Shown: piece after piece, positions 12,674 to 27,600 of the stretch
Numbering within the stretch: the stretch's first letter is position 1
Layout: the number at the start of each line of letters is the position of its first letter
Assembly: GCA_029582265.1 (NCBI GenBank)
Contig: CM055819.1
Span: forward strand, 30,791,164-30,855,163
Direction of reading: 5' to 3'
Length of the DNA: 64,000 nucleotides
From: Zoroaster sp. YZ-2022
Lineage: Eukaryota > Echinodermata > Asteroidea > Forcipulatida > Zoroasteridae
The notes under the pieces: generated by a model
What the model was told of the DNA's origin: nothing
Databases searched by the model: none
What the model saw: only the letters and a program-made list of their open reading frames with translations
Program-made: the position numbers and the translations under genes

Positions 12674-15600
12674 TAGACTTATATAGCACACGTATCCACC
12701 AAACTGGTGCTCAAGGCGCATTATATTATTACCCCTGCTCATCAGGTGCATAAATCATTCCTGAAACCATCTCAGCTCCCTAGGGAGTATACAGCTCAAA
12801 TGCTGCCATTACAGCGCATGTAGGGCTAATCAAACACAACAACCAACTCTGCCCTCACAGGTACCCATTTACCCCCTGGGTGGAGAGAAGCAATTATGGT
12901 AAAGTGTCTTGCTCAAGGACACAAGCACCCCGGTCACGGCTGGGATTCGAACCCACATTCTGACGACTCAGCCATCAGAACACAAATCCAATGCACTAAA
13001 CCGCTCGACCATGGCACTGATAGGAACCAAAATGTACATTCACCCGTTTGTTGGTTCACTGGCGTAAACCCGTGATGAAAATGTTATTATATATATTTTT
13101 TCAACACATGGAAAATTCTGGGAGGGGGTGGGGAGATGATCCTATGGACCATCCCCCGGTCCAAAAATTGAGGGGATATATCCCCCCATCCCCCCGGGAT
13201 TTACACCTGTGTGTTGGTCCGTGCTCTATGATTCATTTAATTTAATTTCGACACGATCAGAGCAGACTTTCAACAGGGCATGGAATTGGTGTCCTAGTTT
13301 AAGATGAACACAGTGACTGAAAATTACTGGCTCATTTATGCAGCAGCAATGGTAGTATGACCTTATCATGTGGGGTATTATTTTCAGTCACTGAATTAAT
13401 CTCAAATAAACACTACGATTCCGTGCCCTGTTGATCGTGATGATATTATTCCTTTAAGGGGGGTTAGCTTTGGAAGGTGTATTTCTTAGATGAGTATCAC
13501 ACTCATCCTCCCCCTGCCTCCCCAAACATATAAAAGTTTAGAGAAAATCATTATCATAATTGATAATTATCAATTATTTTAATTGATAAACCTACATATA
13601 TCATAAAGCCACATCTCATCCATGCATAGACTGGTAACATGCTCATCCTATAGTCCTAGCCCTCCCCCACCCAAACATATAATTGTTTAGAGAATATCAA
13701 AGATTGTGACTTTGATTGTAACTGATAATTAACAATGATTATAATTGATAAACCTACATAAATCATGCAGCCACATCTCATCCTTGTTGAGATGGAAATC
13801 ATCCTCATCTTCCACTTCTTCTCCTTCCTCTTCATCAACATTAGGACTCTTGATAATCAGAGAAATAAAGATAGCCACCAGCAGAATCTGTAGAAGAAAA
13901 CATTTCAGTTAAAATTGGTGCCCCGGAAAAAAATATTGACAATGTGGAAGACAGTTTTGTGTTTTTTTGTAATATAACATTTGAAGTATTCCAATAAGAG
14001 AAACTTTGTTTCACTTAAATAATCTGTTGGGCTCCAGTTGGTGCCATTTTGAATGAAATCTTTTTCCTGAGAAATAAAAATAAAAAACAACATAAATATA
14101 AGCTAACTTTTGGTCAAGTAATGGAAGTACCATACATGTGAAATTGTTGATACTGTGACATGACCTGTGCAGTTTAGTATTAAACAATTAAGTTGGATAA
14201 CTGCAATGCGCGTGATATAATTATCACTGTGAATTTGAATGTAGGGCCTACAGGGGTGTGACTTGACAAAAGTGAAAAATCTGGGAAAATGAGTAGCAGG
14301 CCTGGGTCTCCCTTTGGACAAAGCCCCCCTGAACCTCCTGGATATTTAATTTTGGAGGATTTACAGACTCTCCACATCCCCACAAACAAGAAACTAGAGG
14401 TTTGGAGACAAACTAGGCTACTTCTTTATTTCCTTGGTGGCTACTTCATTGAAGAAAATTTTGAGGCAAAGGGAGATTTTTAAAAATCCTGAAATCAGGA
14501 AAAATCCTGTGAAATAACAGTCCTGGTAATAATAAAATAAAAGACACAAGGAATTAACAGGACAACAACTGTTTTATTAACCCTAACCACCCCATATCCT
14601 GCAAAATCCTCCAAGGGGCACTTGTTTGGAAAAATTCAGCACTGTTGGAAACTGCCCTTTCACCTCTTCAAATGGGGCAAAATTACTACCTGGCAAGAAG
14701 TACAGGCCATAAGTGCTGAATATGAAAGATCAACGAAAATGCATGGTGCATTTTGAAGATAAGGGCATGTTTCCAAAAGTGCACTGATGGATTTTGGAGG
14801 ATTCAGGAAGGTTCCCAGCTAGAATACCTAGGCCGGGGGTTAGAGTTAAACTGGTGTACAAGTGAACTCAATAACCTTTAATACATAACAATTCCTGTTT
14901 TCTGTAAGATTTCCAGACAAAATAATTTCTCAGGATAATTGATACTTGTACCACCTTTATACAAGTAAGGTTTTAGATAATACTTAATCTTGTATTTACC
15001 AGTGTTGTATCTTCCCTTTAAAGCTTGAAACACCCCACCCCCCAAAAAAAACAAAAAACAAACAAATAAACAACAAACCAACAAAAACAAACAAACAACA
15101 AAAACGAATTTGACCCAAACTAAACAAGATGTTAAACTCTCAGCCAAAATCACTTGGCCATTTCATCACCAAACCAATAATGACCCTGCTATTTGAATCC
15201 ACGGCTATACATGTAGGTTGGTGCAAATTAAACTACTGGTAAAACTTACAGTGACGCATATAACACATTATTGTATTGAGTGACACAGGTAAATACATCA
15301 AGTGACCTTACTAATAATGCCTTGGAAGGCATTGTGTGATTTAAGCTGCTGATTTTTCACATTGCTCAAGTCATTGTCCGGTTGTCATCTTGAAAAACGA
15401 AACCAGACTCGGAGACAACAGCGTGAATTGTCAAAGCGCTGAAAAATCTGATGAGAAGAATTTAACAATGATCCCACAGGCTAAAAAGCATTTGACCTTG
15501 GCTCTTCTATTATTGTGTTTTAATAGAAACCAAATAAAAAAAAATTAGGTGTCGCAAACTGCCTACCAACCAAAATGACCTGTAGTATTATGCAAACAAA

Positions 15601-18600
15601 AAAATGCTAGTGTCCTCATGTATGGACCCTGGTAAAAAAAAAAACCTGCGGCCAATTTCACAGAGATGCTAAAGCAGATAAAATTGCTTACCAGACAAAT
15701 TTGCTAAGCGGATTTCTCTGGTTACCAGGCAAACTTTCAGACAAAATGTATGCATTTATATTGTTAGTCTGTTATATATTGCTTAGCAACAAAATATTTG
15801 CTTAACAAAATTCTCTGCTCTTTGAAATTGGCCCCTGCTATGGGGTCGAAAGGTAATGCTTATTCTTGTTTTTGCTTCCACACAATCAGTGAGAATAACC
15901 ACAGTGCCTCGGGGGGGGGGGGGGGTGGGGGGGTGATTCAGACCCTTAATCACCACCACTAATAGCCATATATTCCTGGAATCATTGTTAATCCTATCAG
16001 TGGCATTGACTGGATTTACAAGTGTCCTTAGAAGGCCAGAACAATATTGTGATTTGTGGTGGAAGGCAGGGGACCCTTGAGGGGTGGAATTGTTATAGAG
16101 GAATCAAAGGAATGGGAAAGAGCCGGGAAGTTCTGAGGGTATATTGGTATATTTGAAGGTGTGGAAAAGTTCAGGGATAAATACAAACTAAGTTGTTAAG
16201 TAACTGATTCATAGCTGTGTCATTAGGTGCTGTAGGCATATACTTCAAATGTTGGTCACTAGTAATATACACTTTTTAAAAAATGCCTTAAAAACATTGA
16301 CAAAACATATCTCTAAGAAATAAAAGAATGAAAAAAGATTTGTATGTTGACAAGCCAAGTACACAATCACCACAAAACATGCATAAATTTATGTTAAAAT
16401 GGGTAAGAAAAGTAAAAATTCCACAGGTTTCAATGAGAGAAAGCATACTCGTAGAAGCTGTTTTGCCAACATTACCAATGCTGTACCTTCCCTCCAATGT
16501 ATATCTTGATTCAAAGAGAGTAAGCATACTCGTAGAACCAGTTTTGTCAACATTACCAATGCTGTACCTTCCCTTCAATGTATATCTTGATTCAAAGAGA
16601 GGAAGCATACTCACAGAAGCAGTTTTGCCAACATTACCAATGTTGTACCTTCCCTTCAACTTGATTCAAAGAGAGTAAGCATACTCACAGAAGCAGTTTT
16701 GCCAACATTACCAATGTTGTACCTTCCCTTCAATGTATATCTTGATTCAAAGAGAGTAAGCATATTCGTAGAAGCAGTTTTGCCAACATTTGCCAATGCT
16801 GTACCTTCCCTTCAATGTATATCTTGATTCAAAGAGAGTAAGTGTGGTTTGGATCTCAACTATCCCTAAGTATTGTGGTTCCGGATAAGAACCATATAGG
16901 CCTAGCTCTTATCTACATTTCGACTAGTGTGCTCTAGTCATGACTAGAGCATGTTAAATACCAGTGCTGTAAAATTCACTTTAAAAACTACCTGAAAAAA
17001 ATAAACTTACCTTTATCGGCTGTGTGCACAGGATCCCTGTGAAAAAGCTCACAACCAGTGAGGTCAGCCATTCCTTGGTGAGCTGGTTACCAAACTGAAT
17101 GCCGTAAAAGACCGTAAAAACTGATGCCGATAAAATGGATAAGATACAGAGGATCCAGCCGATAATGAGCACCCACCAGGGGAACGAAAACTTTTTCTTC
17201 TTCTTCTGTTTCTGGGGAGGCAGAGAGGTCTTTGTGTTGAGCATGACGGTTGGACGGTCGTCAGTTTGGTTGTCCAGTAGGTTGGCTTCGGCGCGGGTGC
17301 TGATTGTGTCCATGATCACATGACTCTGAGAGACCTGAAAATAAAAACGGTAAAAGTCTGTACCTTAACCGGCGTGTCCTTACCTTGAGCCAAGAAACCA
17401 TTTCCTAAATCTGCTTCTCATACGTAAAACTGACTTGGGGTAAAGTTGATGACGTTTTCAAATATCCTTTGAAATATTTCTGTCTGAGATGCGATCATTT
17501 AAGTTAAATAATTTCCCAACTCAATTTTCAACTTCGTGAGACTGAACAACTGTAAAGACAAGCGCTAAGGTTTGAATTTCAAAATATCATTTTAAATTAA
17601 AGTCATTTTATTGAAAGAAAATCCAGAATTAATGTTGAAGAAATCCTAGAGTTTCACGGTTGTTTCCTCATTCCATAGTCCATTTAGTGTACGCGCGTGT
17701 AGCGACAAAACGGCTGCGTACGTGTGCGGTATGCGTAAAATATTCCACGCAGCAGGTTTTATGTGTGCTCGTCACGCTTGTATGTACGCTGACACATCCG
17801 TGTCGATACTGGTGTGTGTTTTATCGTAACACTCAAGTGGCGAACAGCCATCAAAACTAAAGTAATTCTTTAACGTTAAATCTTGGGATTATTTTCATTA
17901 AAAAACTTAGTGAAAATTATATTTTGAAATTCAAACCTTGCTGAGATGCATTGTATTTGGTCATGGGATTCTACTGCCGAGTTTCAGCAGCTTCACACGA
18001 CTAAAAATTAAGAAATTTATGAATTTACACAATATATATCTTTTTTTTCTGTATTAGCAAATTGTTGGTTAAATCCTGGACGCCACTGCAGTACACGAAG
18101 GTAAAAGTCCAACCTGGACTAAGTCACTGGAACTAGCTAGCTGGGTCATATGATGCCTAAAACAGTAAAGCCCAAAACTTTCCCCGTGCTCATGGCCACT
18201 TTGTGTGCAATGCCGTGAATAATAGGTATGATCAGGTTGGCAAATTTTATACAGATTTCTGATAACATTTTCTTCAATTTGATGTGTTCCAATCTAGGAT
18301 ACAGATCTATCACATGGAGTCAGCAGCACTTGCAGTTTATAGACCTTTATCATGGGGTAGCCATCTTGTTTTTCATCCATACAAATCCATGTAACCAAAG
18401 CGAGGCTGGAAGGAGAAATAGTCTGGCTCCTTTTTATGTAATGAGAATCAACGCTGCAATTGTTATTGGGTACACAGGGAATCAGACAAAGATGGCCACA
18501 GCGTGATACAAATCCATGTGACTAAAGCGAGGCTGGAAGGGGAAATAGTCTGGCTCCTTTTTATGTAATGAGAATCAACACTGCAATTGATATTAGGTAG

Positions 18601-21600
18601 ACAGTGAATCAGACAAAGATGACCACCAGCGTGATGAAAGGTCTATTCCATCTTGTCTTACCGTATCTTCCTTTTCCACCATGTACTTTTGCTGTTTAGA
18701 GTGTCGCTGTTCCTTGATGATCTGCCGATGTGACTTCCTCTTCGTCCGTGCCCGTACCTTGCGGAACAGCTGAACGACCAGCAGTGTGATGGGGAATACG
18801 ATGATGCTGGACTGAACTCCAATACTGATCTGCATTGGAGTAAAAGAGAAAACAATAGTATGAGAAAACAATATTATGAAAAAAAACTCCCTTCAATGGA
18901 CTTAGTAAAACCTCCCCTCAATGGACTTAGCTCTGTAAAACCTCCCCTCAATGGACTCAGCTCTGTAAAACCTCCCCTCAATGGACTCAGCTCTGTAAAA
19001 CCTCTCCTCAATGGACTCAGCTCTGTAAAACCTCCCCTCAATGGACTTAGCTCTGTAAGGCAACAGTTTTTACACTTCTTCCAATTACTTGTATGTAATT
19101 TTGCCCTACACCGACGTGTGCATAGATTTATTGTATGTTTAATTTGTTTATCTTTTTTTAAATATTTCATTCATAGTTCATTCCATTTATGTTTACATTT
19201 GGTTTCTGAAAGCTAAAACATGGAATATTTTCTCCATAATACTTATTCTGAATAATATCGAATATCGCGATACCTTTTATTTAAACCGATTATGATACTG
19301 AGAACCTTTTTAAGTTATTGAGATATTGGCAAATCGCGATTAAAAAAACATATCACGATTAAAAAAAATCAATATTGTGAGTCAAGTCAGAAATTCCACG
19401 GAAACAAAATTAGAACAGTCTTTTCAGCTTTTGGAAGTGAGAAACAAAAGTGAACTACTTCAGAAGTACATACACGCTCTGCAAATGAATTTGCGATTTA
19501 TTGTGATGCTTGTAGAGGGGTACATACCTGTGGCTAAAGCAATCATGCATGAATGAAAAAAATAATTGTGATATTATTGAAAATCACAATATATGTTTGC
19601 CGATATATCGTGGATGAAAAAAAAATAGATATCGCCCAAGCTTCATTCTGAATAACAAAAGTGAATGTTCACCTGAGCACTTGGCCTTTGACAGGTGTGT
19701 CTTGTATTTCAGCTAAATTCTTAAATATGTCCAAAGAGTCTGAATTTTAATAAAAACAAATGTGTTACTACGATGAACTATTTTTTCGTAAGTTTGGCTC
19801 AAGAAGGGCCATTCCCACCCCCCCAAAAAAAATAATATAATAATAATAAATTAATAAGTAAGACTAATTGCGGTGACACCATGTGAAATTCTCTATTGAG
19901 TAGTAATTAGTTCTGAAAAGAACTGGAGGTTACAACTCGATGTTTCGATCAGTATGCTCTGATCGTCTTCAGGAGAATGCCAGACTCTAGGAAATGCTGC
20001 TGTTTAAGTACACTGCTGGAGGATCAGGAGATGACTGGATGCTGATGGATCAGGAGATGGCTGGATGCTGATGGATCAGTGCGTTGAAGCGTGCAGGCGG
20101 GAAACTGGTCATCGCCTGATCCTCCAGCAGCCTACTTAAGCAGCAGCATTTCCCAGAGTCTGGCATTTTCCTGAAGACGATCAGAGCATACTGATCGAAA
20201 CGTCAAGTTGTAACCTCCAGCTCTTTTCAGAACTAATTACTACTCAATAGAGAATTTTACATGGTGTCACCGCAATTAGTCTTACTTATCCTCTTCACCA
20301 TGCAAAGGTACAAGTTTTACCTAATAAATTAATGACAAAAATTCACTATTACTTGTCTAGCTGAAATACCTGAGCTGCTGACAAACTGAACGGACCAATA
20401 CTGAGGGCGCTCGACGAGGACGCTGGTGGCGCTACCTTGTACCACATGATGTTCACCAACATCTCCAGCCATAATGCCATCATGCAGCAGGCAGTGCGCT
20501 GCACCCTGGTGAAGCGACTGCCGGTCGGCCGTAGGAAGATGGAGAACCACAGGTGACCGTCGCTCAGGTTCTTACGGGTGTGACTTGAGAACAAGTGGCT
20601 GAAACCTTGCATCTGCTCCTTACCGGCAACTGGGATCAGACGGTCCACCTAAAAAAGACAAAATTTACAAGATTCATGCCAGGCGTGTATAGCCAGAAGG
20701 GAGGGGCGGCAAACATTTTTTTGAAAAAAAATAACCCCCCGAAAAAGTTTTCGCCAAGAAAATGTTTTGATTTAGGTTACAGAACATTTTTTCCCCATAT
20801 GTGTTATGGGGGAATTCTGCTCATACATGCACTTTTTCCTGCAGGCTATGAAATCCATGGTACAAGCTCTGACTGTAAACAAGTGTGACGTGATGAATAA
20901 AGGTCTAACCTGTCCGTCGTCCTCGACCAACGAGAACCATTGGTTAGCGATGAAGTAGAATCTCTGTCTAGTTTGGAGGTCTCGTACCGCTATGTACTGC
21001 ACAAACCAACTCTGCATAGAACCCTTGCCGGAATTGTCATGCCACACACGCATATAATTCAGAGTCCCAAGAGGTCTGAAATGATCACAAGAAATCATTT
21101 GAAATATTTACGCGTATTTACGTCAAGATCTGAAGACAAGAAAAAGCCTTTCAAACAAACTACTTCAACTGTAGGTATATCATATGAAATCAGGGGCGTG
21201 ATGTTTCATTTGTTTGGTGGAACCTTTCAATCCTATCTGTCAAACTTCACAGGCGACTTGGGCAGGATTCGAACCCACGACCTCCTGCTTACTAGTGCAG
21301 ACGTCTTAACCTCTCGACCACCAAGCTTGCCCGATGTCGATTGGCTGGCTAGAATCCTATATAGCAGCGGGTGCCGCGATATTTATAGGCTGACGTTATT
21401 ATGTTTTTACAAATTTGACAGTTCCTGGTAATAGCATTGTCTAGTACTGTTCAGGGAGGTCAAAATGACAGTAAAAAACGGTCAAAAATGAAATCAGGGG
21501 CGTGATGTTTCATTTGTTTGGTGGAACTTTTCAATCCTATACTGTCATCTTTTCCCCTCCCCTCCCCCACCCCTCCCCCGCCCCGCCCCCCACATTCAGA

Positions 21601-24600
21601 TCACACTTACATGCTCTTAAATCAATTCAAACCAAACTAAAATTTATTTTCCAAACTTTTGGTGCTACTGTCTATTCGACAAGAACCAATAAATTGTAGC
21701 CACATTAATGAAAGCTTTTTAATATGATCAACTCAGTGGTAAACAGTCCTTAAAGGGAAGGGACAAAATTGGTATATGGAAACATCTTTCATTTCATCCC
21801 TCCAGTTTTTAAGAAATATATCATAAACTATTCCTGTGAAAGTTTCATCACAATAAAGTGCTCATGTTTTTGAGAAAGTTACAAAAAAGCATGTTATTAT
21901 AGGTTGATGAAATTCTTGCATCGGGTGATAAACAATTGATTTAATTTGCCCTGCACCGACGTGTGTATAGCACTGTATACTCGGTGCTTTCCGAGTGTCT
22001 GTGAAAAAAAAACTTCACAGGCGACTCATGCGGGATTCGGACCCACGACCTCCTGCTTACTAGTGCAGACGTCTTAACCTCCAGACTGACCACCTCACTC
22101 ATTCTCCTGAGGACGATCAGAGCACACTGATCGAAACGTCGAGTTGTAACCTCCAGTTATTTTCAGAACTAAATACTACTCAATAGAAAATTCACATGGT
22201 GTTACCGCAATTAGCCTTACTTATCCGCTTCACCATGCAAAGCTACAAGTTTTACCTGTCTTAACCTCTCGACCACCGAGCTTGCCCGATGACGATTGGC
22301 TGGCTAGAATCCTATATAGCAGCGGGTGCCGCGATATTTATAGGTTGATGTTATTATGTTTTACAAATTTGACAGTTCCTGATAATAGCATTGTCTAGTA
22401 CTGTTCAGGGTGGTCAAAATGACAGTAAAAAATGGTCAAAAATGCCCCTGTGTGCACATTTGGGTCAACAGTCAAAACAGGCAGTTGACTGGTTTTGACC
22501 ACTGTAGCTACCTGCCACTAAAGTTCAACTATAGAAGGAGGGTTAATGAGTTTTTAGTTTTGAGCTGATGAAATAATGTACTCAATATCCATTGGCTATG
22601 CCCCCCTCCAACTCCCAGCAGCTGGGGTCAATGACGTGACATTGTCAATGACATGACATTGCCTTCCTCTAGGAAATATATCAAGTCCTATACGGAAGAA
22701 TTGTATTAAAATAAATGTCCAACCTTGGTACCGCCATGACAAATCTATCGACGACACCTCTCTTTAGGATGGGTCGTTTGTCATCCTCCAATATTCTTAC
22801 TTCTGTTTCATCGTCCTCACCGGACAGGATGAAACTCACCTGAAGAAGATCACAGTTGTTTACGAATAAGTAAAATTCCAAATATTACACCTTAGGTCAA
22901 AGGTCACTTCATGCATGCATTCATTCATTCACATTTACTTCACAATTCTCAAGTCGCAGTATACAGATAACAGTATTAGGGGAAAACGAAACATTTATTT
23001 CATGTCAGAAGATGAGATATATTGGATAGATACATGAAAAAATTGTGAAGATCGATGGAATAAGATCAAGGAATATATATAGAAATTGACATGTGAAAGT
23101 TCTAAGAAATTTTGGAAACTTGAATTTCTCAAAAATGAAAGTATTTCAGATGGAATAATTCCTTGGGATCATTGGTACCTTGACCAACATCAATTAAACT
23201 ATTACAGTGCAACACCACTATAATATTATAGACATCATTGCGTCCACACAAAATGTTCACTACGGTAGTCGTTCATTATAATAATTCATGGCTACAATGC
23301 TAAACCTCGAGTCAAGGGTCATGCTCGGTATTGAAAAACCAAATCTTCAGTGGTGTTTAACAATTGTGTTATCTGGAAATTACCAATAATAATAATAATA
23401 ATGTGTGGACTTATATAGCGCACGTATCCACCAACTAAGTGGTGCTCAAGGCGCATTATATTATTACCCCTGCTCATAAGGCTCATAAATCATTCCTGAA
23501 ATCATCTCAGCTCCCTGGGGAGTATACAGCTCAATTGCTGCCATTACAGCGCATATAGGGCTAATCAACCAACTCTGCCCTCACAGGTACCCATTTAACC
23601 CCTGGGTGGAGAGAAGCAATTATGGTTAAGTGTCTTGCTCAAGGACACAAGTGTCATGGTGCGCCTTGGCTTTTAAGCCTCTATACACTATTGGTCAACT
23701 CAAAATACATAACTCATCACAGTATTTTATGAAACTTACTTAGTGTTAAGTTGATGATGGAATCAAACATCCCTTGAAACATTTCTGTCTGAATGGCTAT
23801 CATTTTTGGTAGTAAAATTAATCAAATAATTTTATTTCCCAACTGAATTTGCGACTTCAGGGATGATATTGTGAGAAAATGAAAAGTTAGGAAAAATGTT
23901 TGCCATTATCATTAAGCATATACTAGCCTATAGCGGTTTACCTCTATAGCCATGTATAGCAAGGAAACCGCTTTTTTATCTTGGTATTTACAATAAAATG
24001 ATATACAAGGAAAGTTTCCATGGTCTGAAGTTAGTCGGAACCCGGTTTCATGGTAGGATTTTCAAACTCAAAAGGTAGGATTGGCTACAAAAGTAGGAAG
24101 AATATCATGCCTGGACTTCATGAGAGGAATAAACTCCACATTAGAATGCGTATGAAAAGCTGAATGCATTTTCACTATTTTCTCGTGAATGACACACCGA
24201 AATAAGCTGAAACTTTCACAGGTAAGTATGGATGCATTTACAGACATTTTGTACATGTGGGCTTCAAAGCCAGTACACATTGTCTTTAAATGCATCCATA
24301 CTTAAGAATCGACATATCTGTAAATAAACCTGTGAAAGTTTTAGCTATTTTTTACAGAAATCAATTTTTGAAAATTATTTCTCTTATTTTAAAACGATGG
24401 CACCTGAGACAGAAAGATTTCAAGGGATGTTTGATGGCTGAGCGGTCTAGTGCATCGGACTCAAGTTCATGTGTTGTCAGAACGTGGGTTCGAATCCCGG
24501 CCAGGCTGGTCACGGCGCTTGTGTCCTTGAACAAGACACTTAACCATAATTGCTTCGTCCTTCGGATGGGACGTTAAGCTGTAGGTCCCGTGTACTAGAT

Positions 24601-27600
24601 TATTAAAGTAATGCACGTAAAAGAACCCAGAACACTTATCGTGGAAGAGTACCGTAGGGGATTCTGGTTCACATAGCAAGCACCCTTGTTTACAGGTTTC
24701 CTCAGGCTTCTGAGCTACAGTGCTTAAGTGTGCTTTTGAGGCATTCTTGGTTTCATTACAACAAATGTACAATAATAATAATAATAATAACTGGATTTAT
24801 AGAGCGCCAAATTGCCAAAGGATACAAGGCACTTTTACATTATTATCCCTGGTCATTGGGCCAATATCAATCCTTAAACTTTCTCAGCTCCCTGGGGAGT
24901 ATACAGCCCCGAACTACCGTAGCGTATCGGAAGCTTTTTTCAACCACAATATCAACATCTACCCTCACAGGTACCCATTTATACTCCTGGGTGAAGAGGA
25001 GCACTGTACAGTCAAGTGTTTTGCTCAAGGACACAAGTACCATGGTCGCGGCCTGGATTCGAACCCACATTCTGATAACTTGGCCATCAGAACACAAGTC
25101 CGATGCGTTAGACCGCTCGGCCATGGCACCCCATCCATAATAATAATAATAATAAATTTTACACCAATTAAGTTTCATGTAAATCTGTGTTTTATGTTTT
25201 TTTTCGAGGTTACCAATAGTGTTTAATTAGTGGCTTAACCAGTTCGCGTCGGGAATAAACAAGTTTTTCTGGGCCCCTGTGCGGGTTTCTTTTCCCCACA
25301 CAAACACGTTAATGGAAGCTTCCACAGCACGTGACCACGTCTACTGAGCATGTCACTGTACACTCGGCTCGTTGCCACGTCAACCGAGCATGCATACAAA
25401 TATTCCGGAGTTTCCTCTGGCGTGTATAGACACTCTCCGATCCGTGGTGCAAAAAAAAATTGCGTGTATACACGGCCTCCGATGCAAACTACTTAAAAGC
25501 AGGAGCACAGCAAAACAAAAGGTATTTAAGACTCATGCCTACAAAGCATGTGTAAATTGTTCATCAATTCAACTACAAAAATTGTCCACAACGCCCTCTC
25601 AAAAATGTACCTTGGAATCGGTGCCCGAATCCTTCCACTGTCCTGTCATGACAGCAATCTCATACAGATATTTGTGGCTTGCCTTGTTGTCTGCCATTGG
25701 CGTCAGTCCTTGCTGTAACAGAAGCAGAGGCAAACCTTTCTCACTTAACGAAGGTTGAGATACGAGTTGTGCGATAAGGTTCTTTTCAGAACCTGTAACT
25801 TAGCTTCGCGACAGTCGAGATAAACACATGGTGTTACCGCAAACCAAAACAATATCACTCAAATAAAATAAAAATTTTATTAAAATTAATATCACCAAAT
25901 TCCCTGACCAGAAAGCTTTCCTCCTTTAATGGTAAAAAAAAAATTCAAATTATTCTGAAAACATTTAAAAATGTAATATTTGAACTCTAGTCACAAGGCC
26001 AAAATTCCCCCCATGAGATCCAACTGTATGCTCTTTGCTCTCAAGGAAATGGTAAGAGCTTAAAACATCACTAGGGTAGCACATGCAAATAAAAAGGGAG
26101 GGGGGGGGGGGGGCACACGTCTCATTTGAACCCCTTGATCTGTCAATGAAGAGCACCCACCATATCTGGTCTCTCCCTATGATGTTAGATTAAGACATCT
26201 GTAGCTGTTTTGTTCGGACCATGCATTTCTTCATTCACGGTGCAGATTACTTCCACAAATGTCTTGGATATAATCTTGTCATCCGTTTCTGACATTTCTT
26301 TGTGTTAAGCATCTCTTTTCCGATGAATCCAATCAGCGATTGAGTTTTTAAGGGCATGCGCACTCAAAATATGCACCAATGCAATGCAATGCATTTATAT
26401 AATAATAATGGAGCCTCAGGTGTCATCCCCCCAAAGGTACACCACAATGTCTAAGACATTTATAGACCTTTATAATGACCACTGATGGTTTCCAAACTGT
26501 ATTGTGTGAAATATGCATGTGTACACAATATACTGTATACTTGGTTGTCTATTTTTCTATCCATTCTTCATTTTATTTTAATATTTTAATTAAAGTCAAT
26601 ATCAATACTCTTATATAACTGAATCTTTAAATATAAATGATCATATCTATTTTTATACTGTAATTGTAATGTTTTTATTTTGGATATTTTATGTTAAATT
26701 TGACTCAATTTAGCCTTTGGCTACAAGTTCAAATTGTTTTAATGAACCATCAATAATAATAATAATTTCAAGCAATGGGTAGGCAACATGTGTGCGCATG
26801 TGAAACACGATTTTCATGTTGTCCCACATGCACCTGAATGTCCAAAGTCAAGATACCCAATAAGATGTGTGCAAACAGTGTTTGTATATTTTTGATACAT
26901 GATCCGACAGCGCTACACGAATCTTCCCCTCCCCCCCACTACGTATGCGTTAATTTGAAATGCTAGCGCGGCCCGCATTTTTGGTGCGCTCGTGCATAAA
27001 CAACAACGGACTACCGTGTTCACTGATCTTCACGGCAGTCTGTTGTTGTTTAAGCGCGTGCGCACCAAAAATGTGGGCCGTGTTAGCATTTCAAATTGAT
27101 GCATGCGTAGTGGTTTCCCCCTGTTTTTTGTTTTTTTTTGGGGGGGGGGAAGATTCTACGAAATTCCCAAGACTGTGTTTGATAGTGGTTCGTGTGTGAT
27201 AGCAGTTCGTGTAGTGTCAGCGTGCGGCGTGCGGCGACGGATCGTGTATCTAAAACATACAAACACAATCTTGAAACAAGACTACTGCTGGACACATTCT
27301 TCGAACATCTTGGCTCGAGACGAGCTAGTCACTCACCATTATAACATCTTTCTTGTCCTTTCTTCTTGCCCATATGAAGATGAAGAAGAACAAGACATAG
27401 ATAGTGATACAGGTACAATATATGATAACATTGTCCAAAAATCCAGCATTGGCGAAGATGTACTCAAAGTCGAGCGGTGTCGGAGGAACTATCCACGTAC
27501 TTGCAAAGTCAGTCAAATGGGAGGTAAAACACTGGGTCATTTCTTTTGTTGTTTTTGGTCCCACCTGTAAAGAAGGAAAACAATTCTGCCTTTATATTGA

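Noticed and set aside
24436..24510. A possible tRNA gene with both box-like motifs
   Set aside because: It continues into a SINE body and the terminal stem does not pair convincingly.
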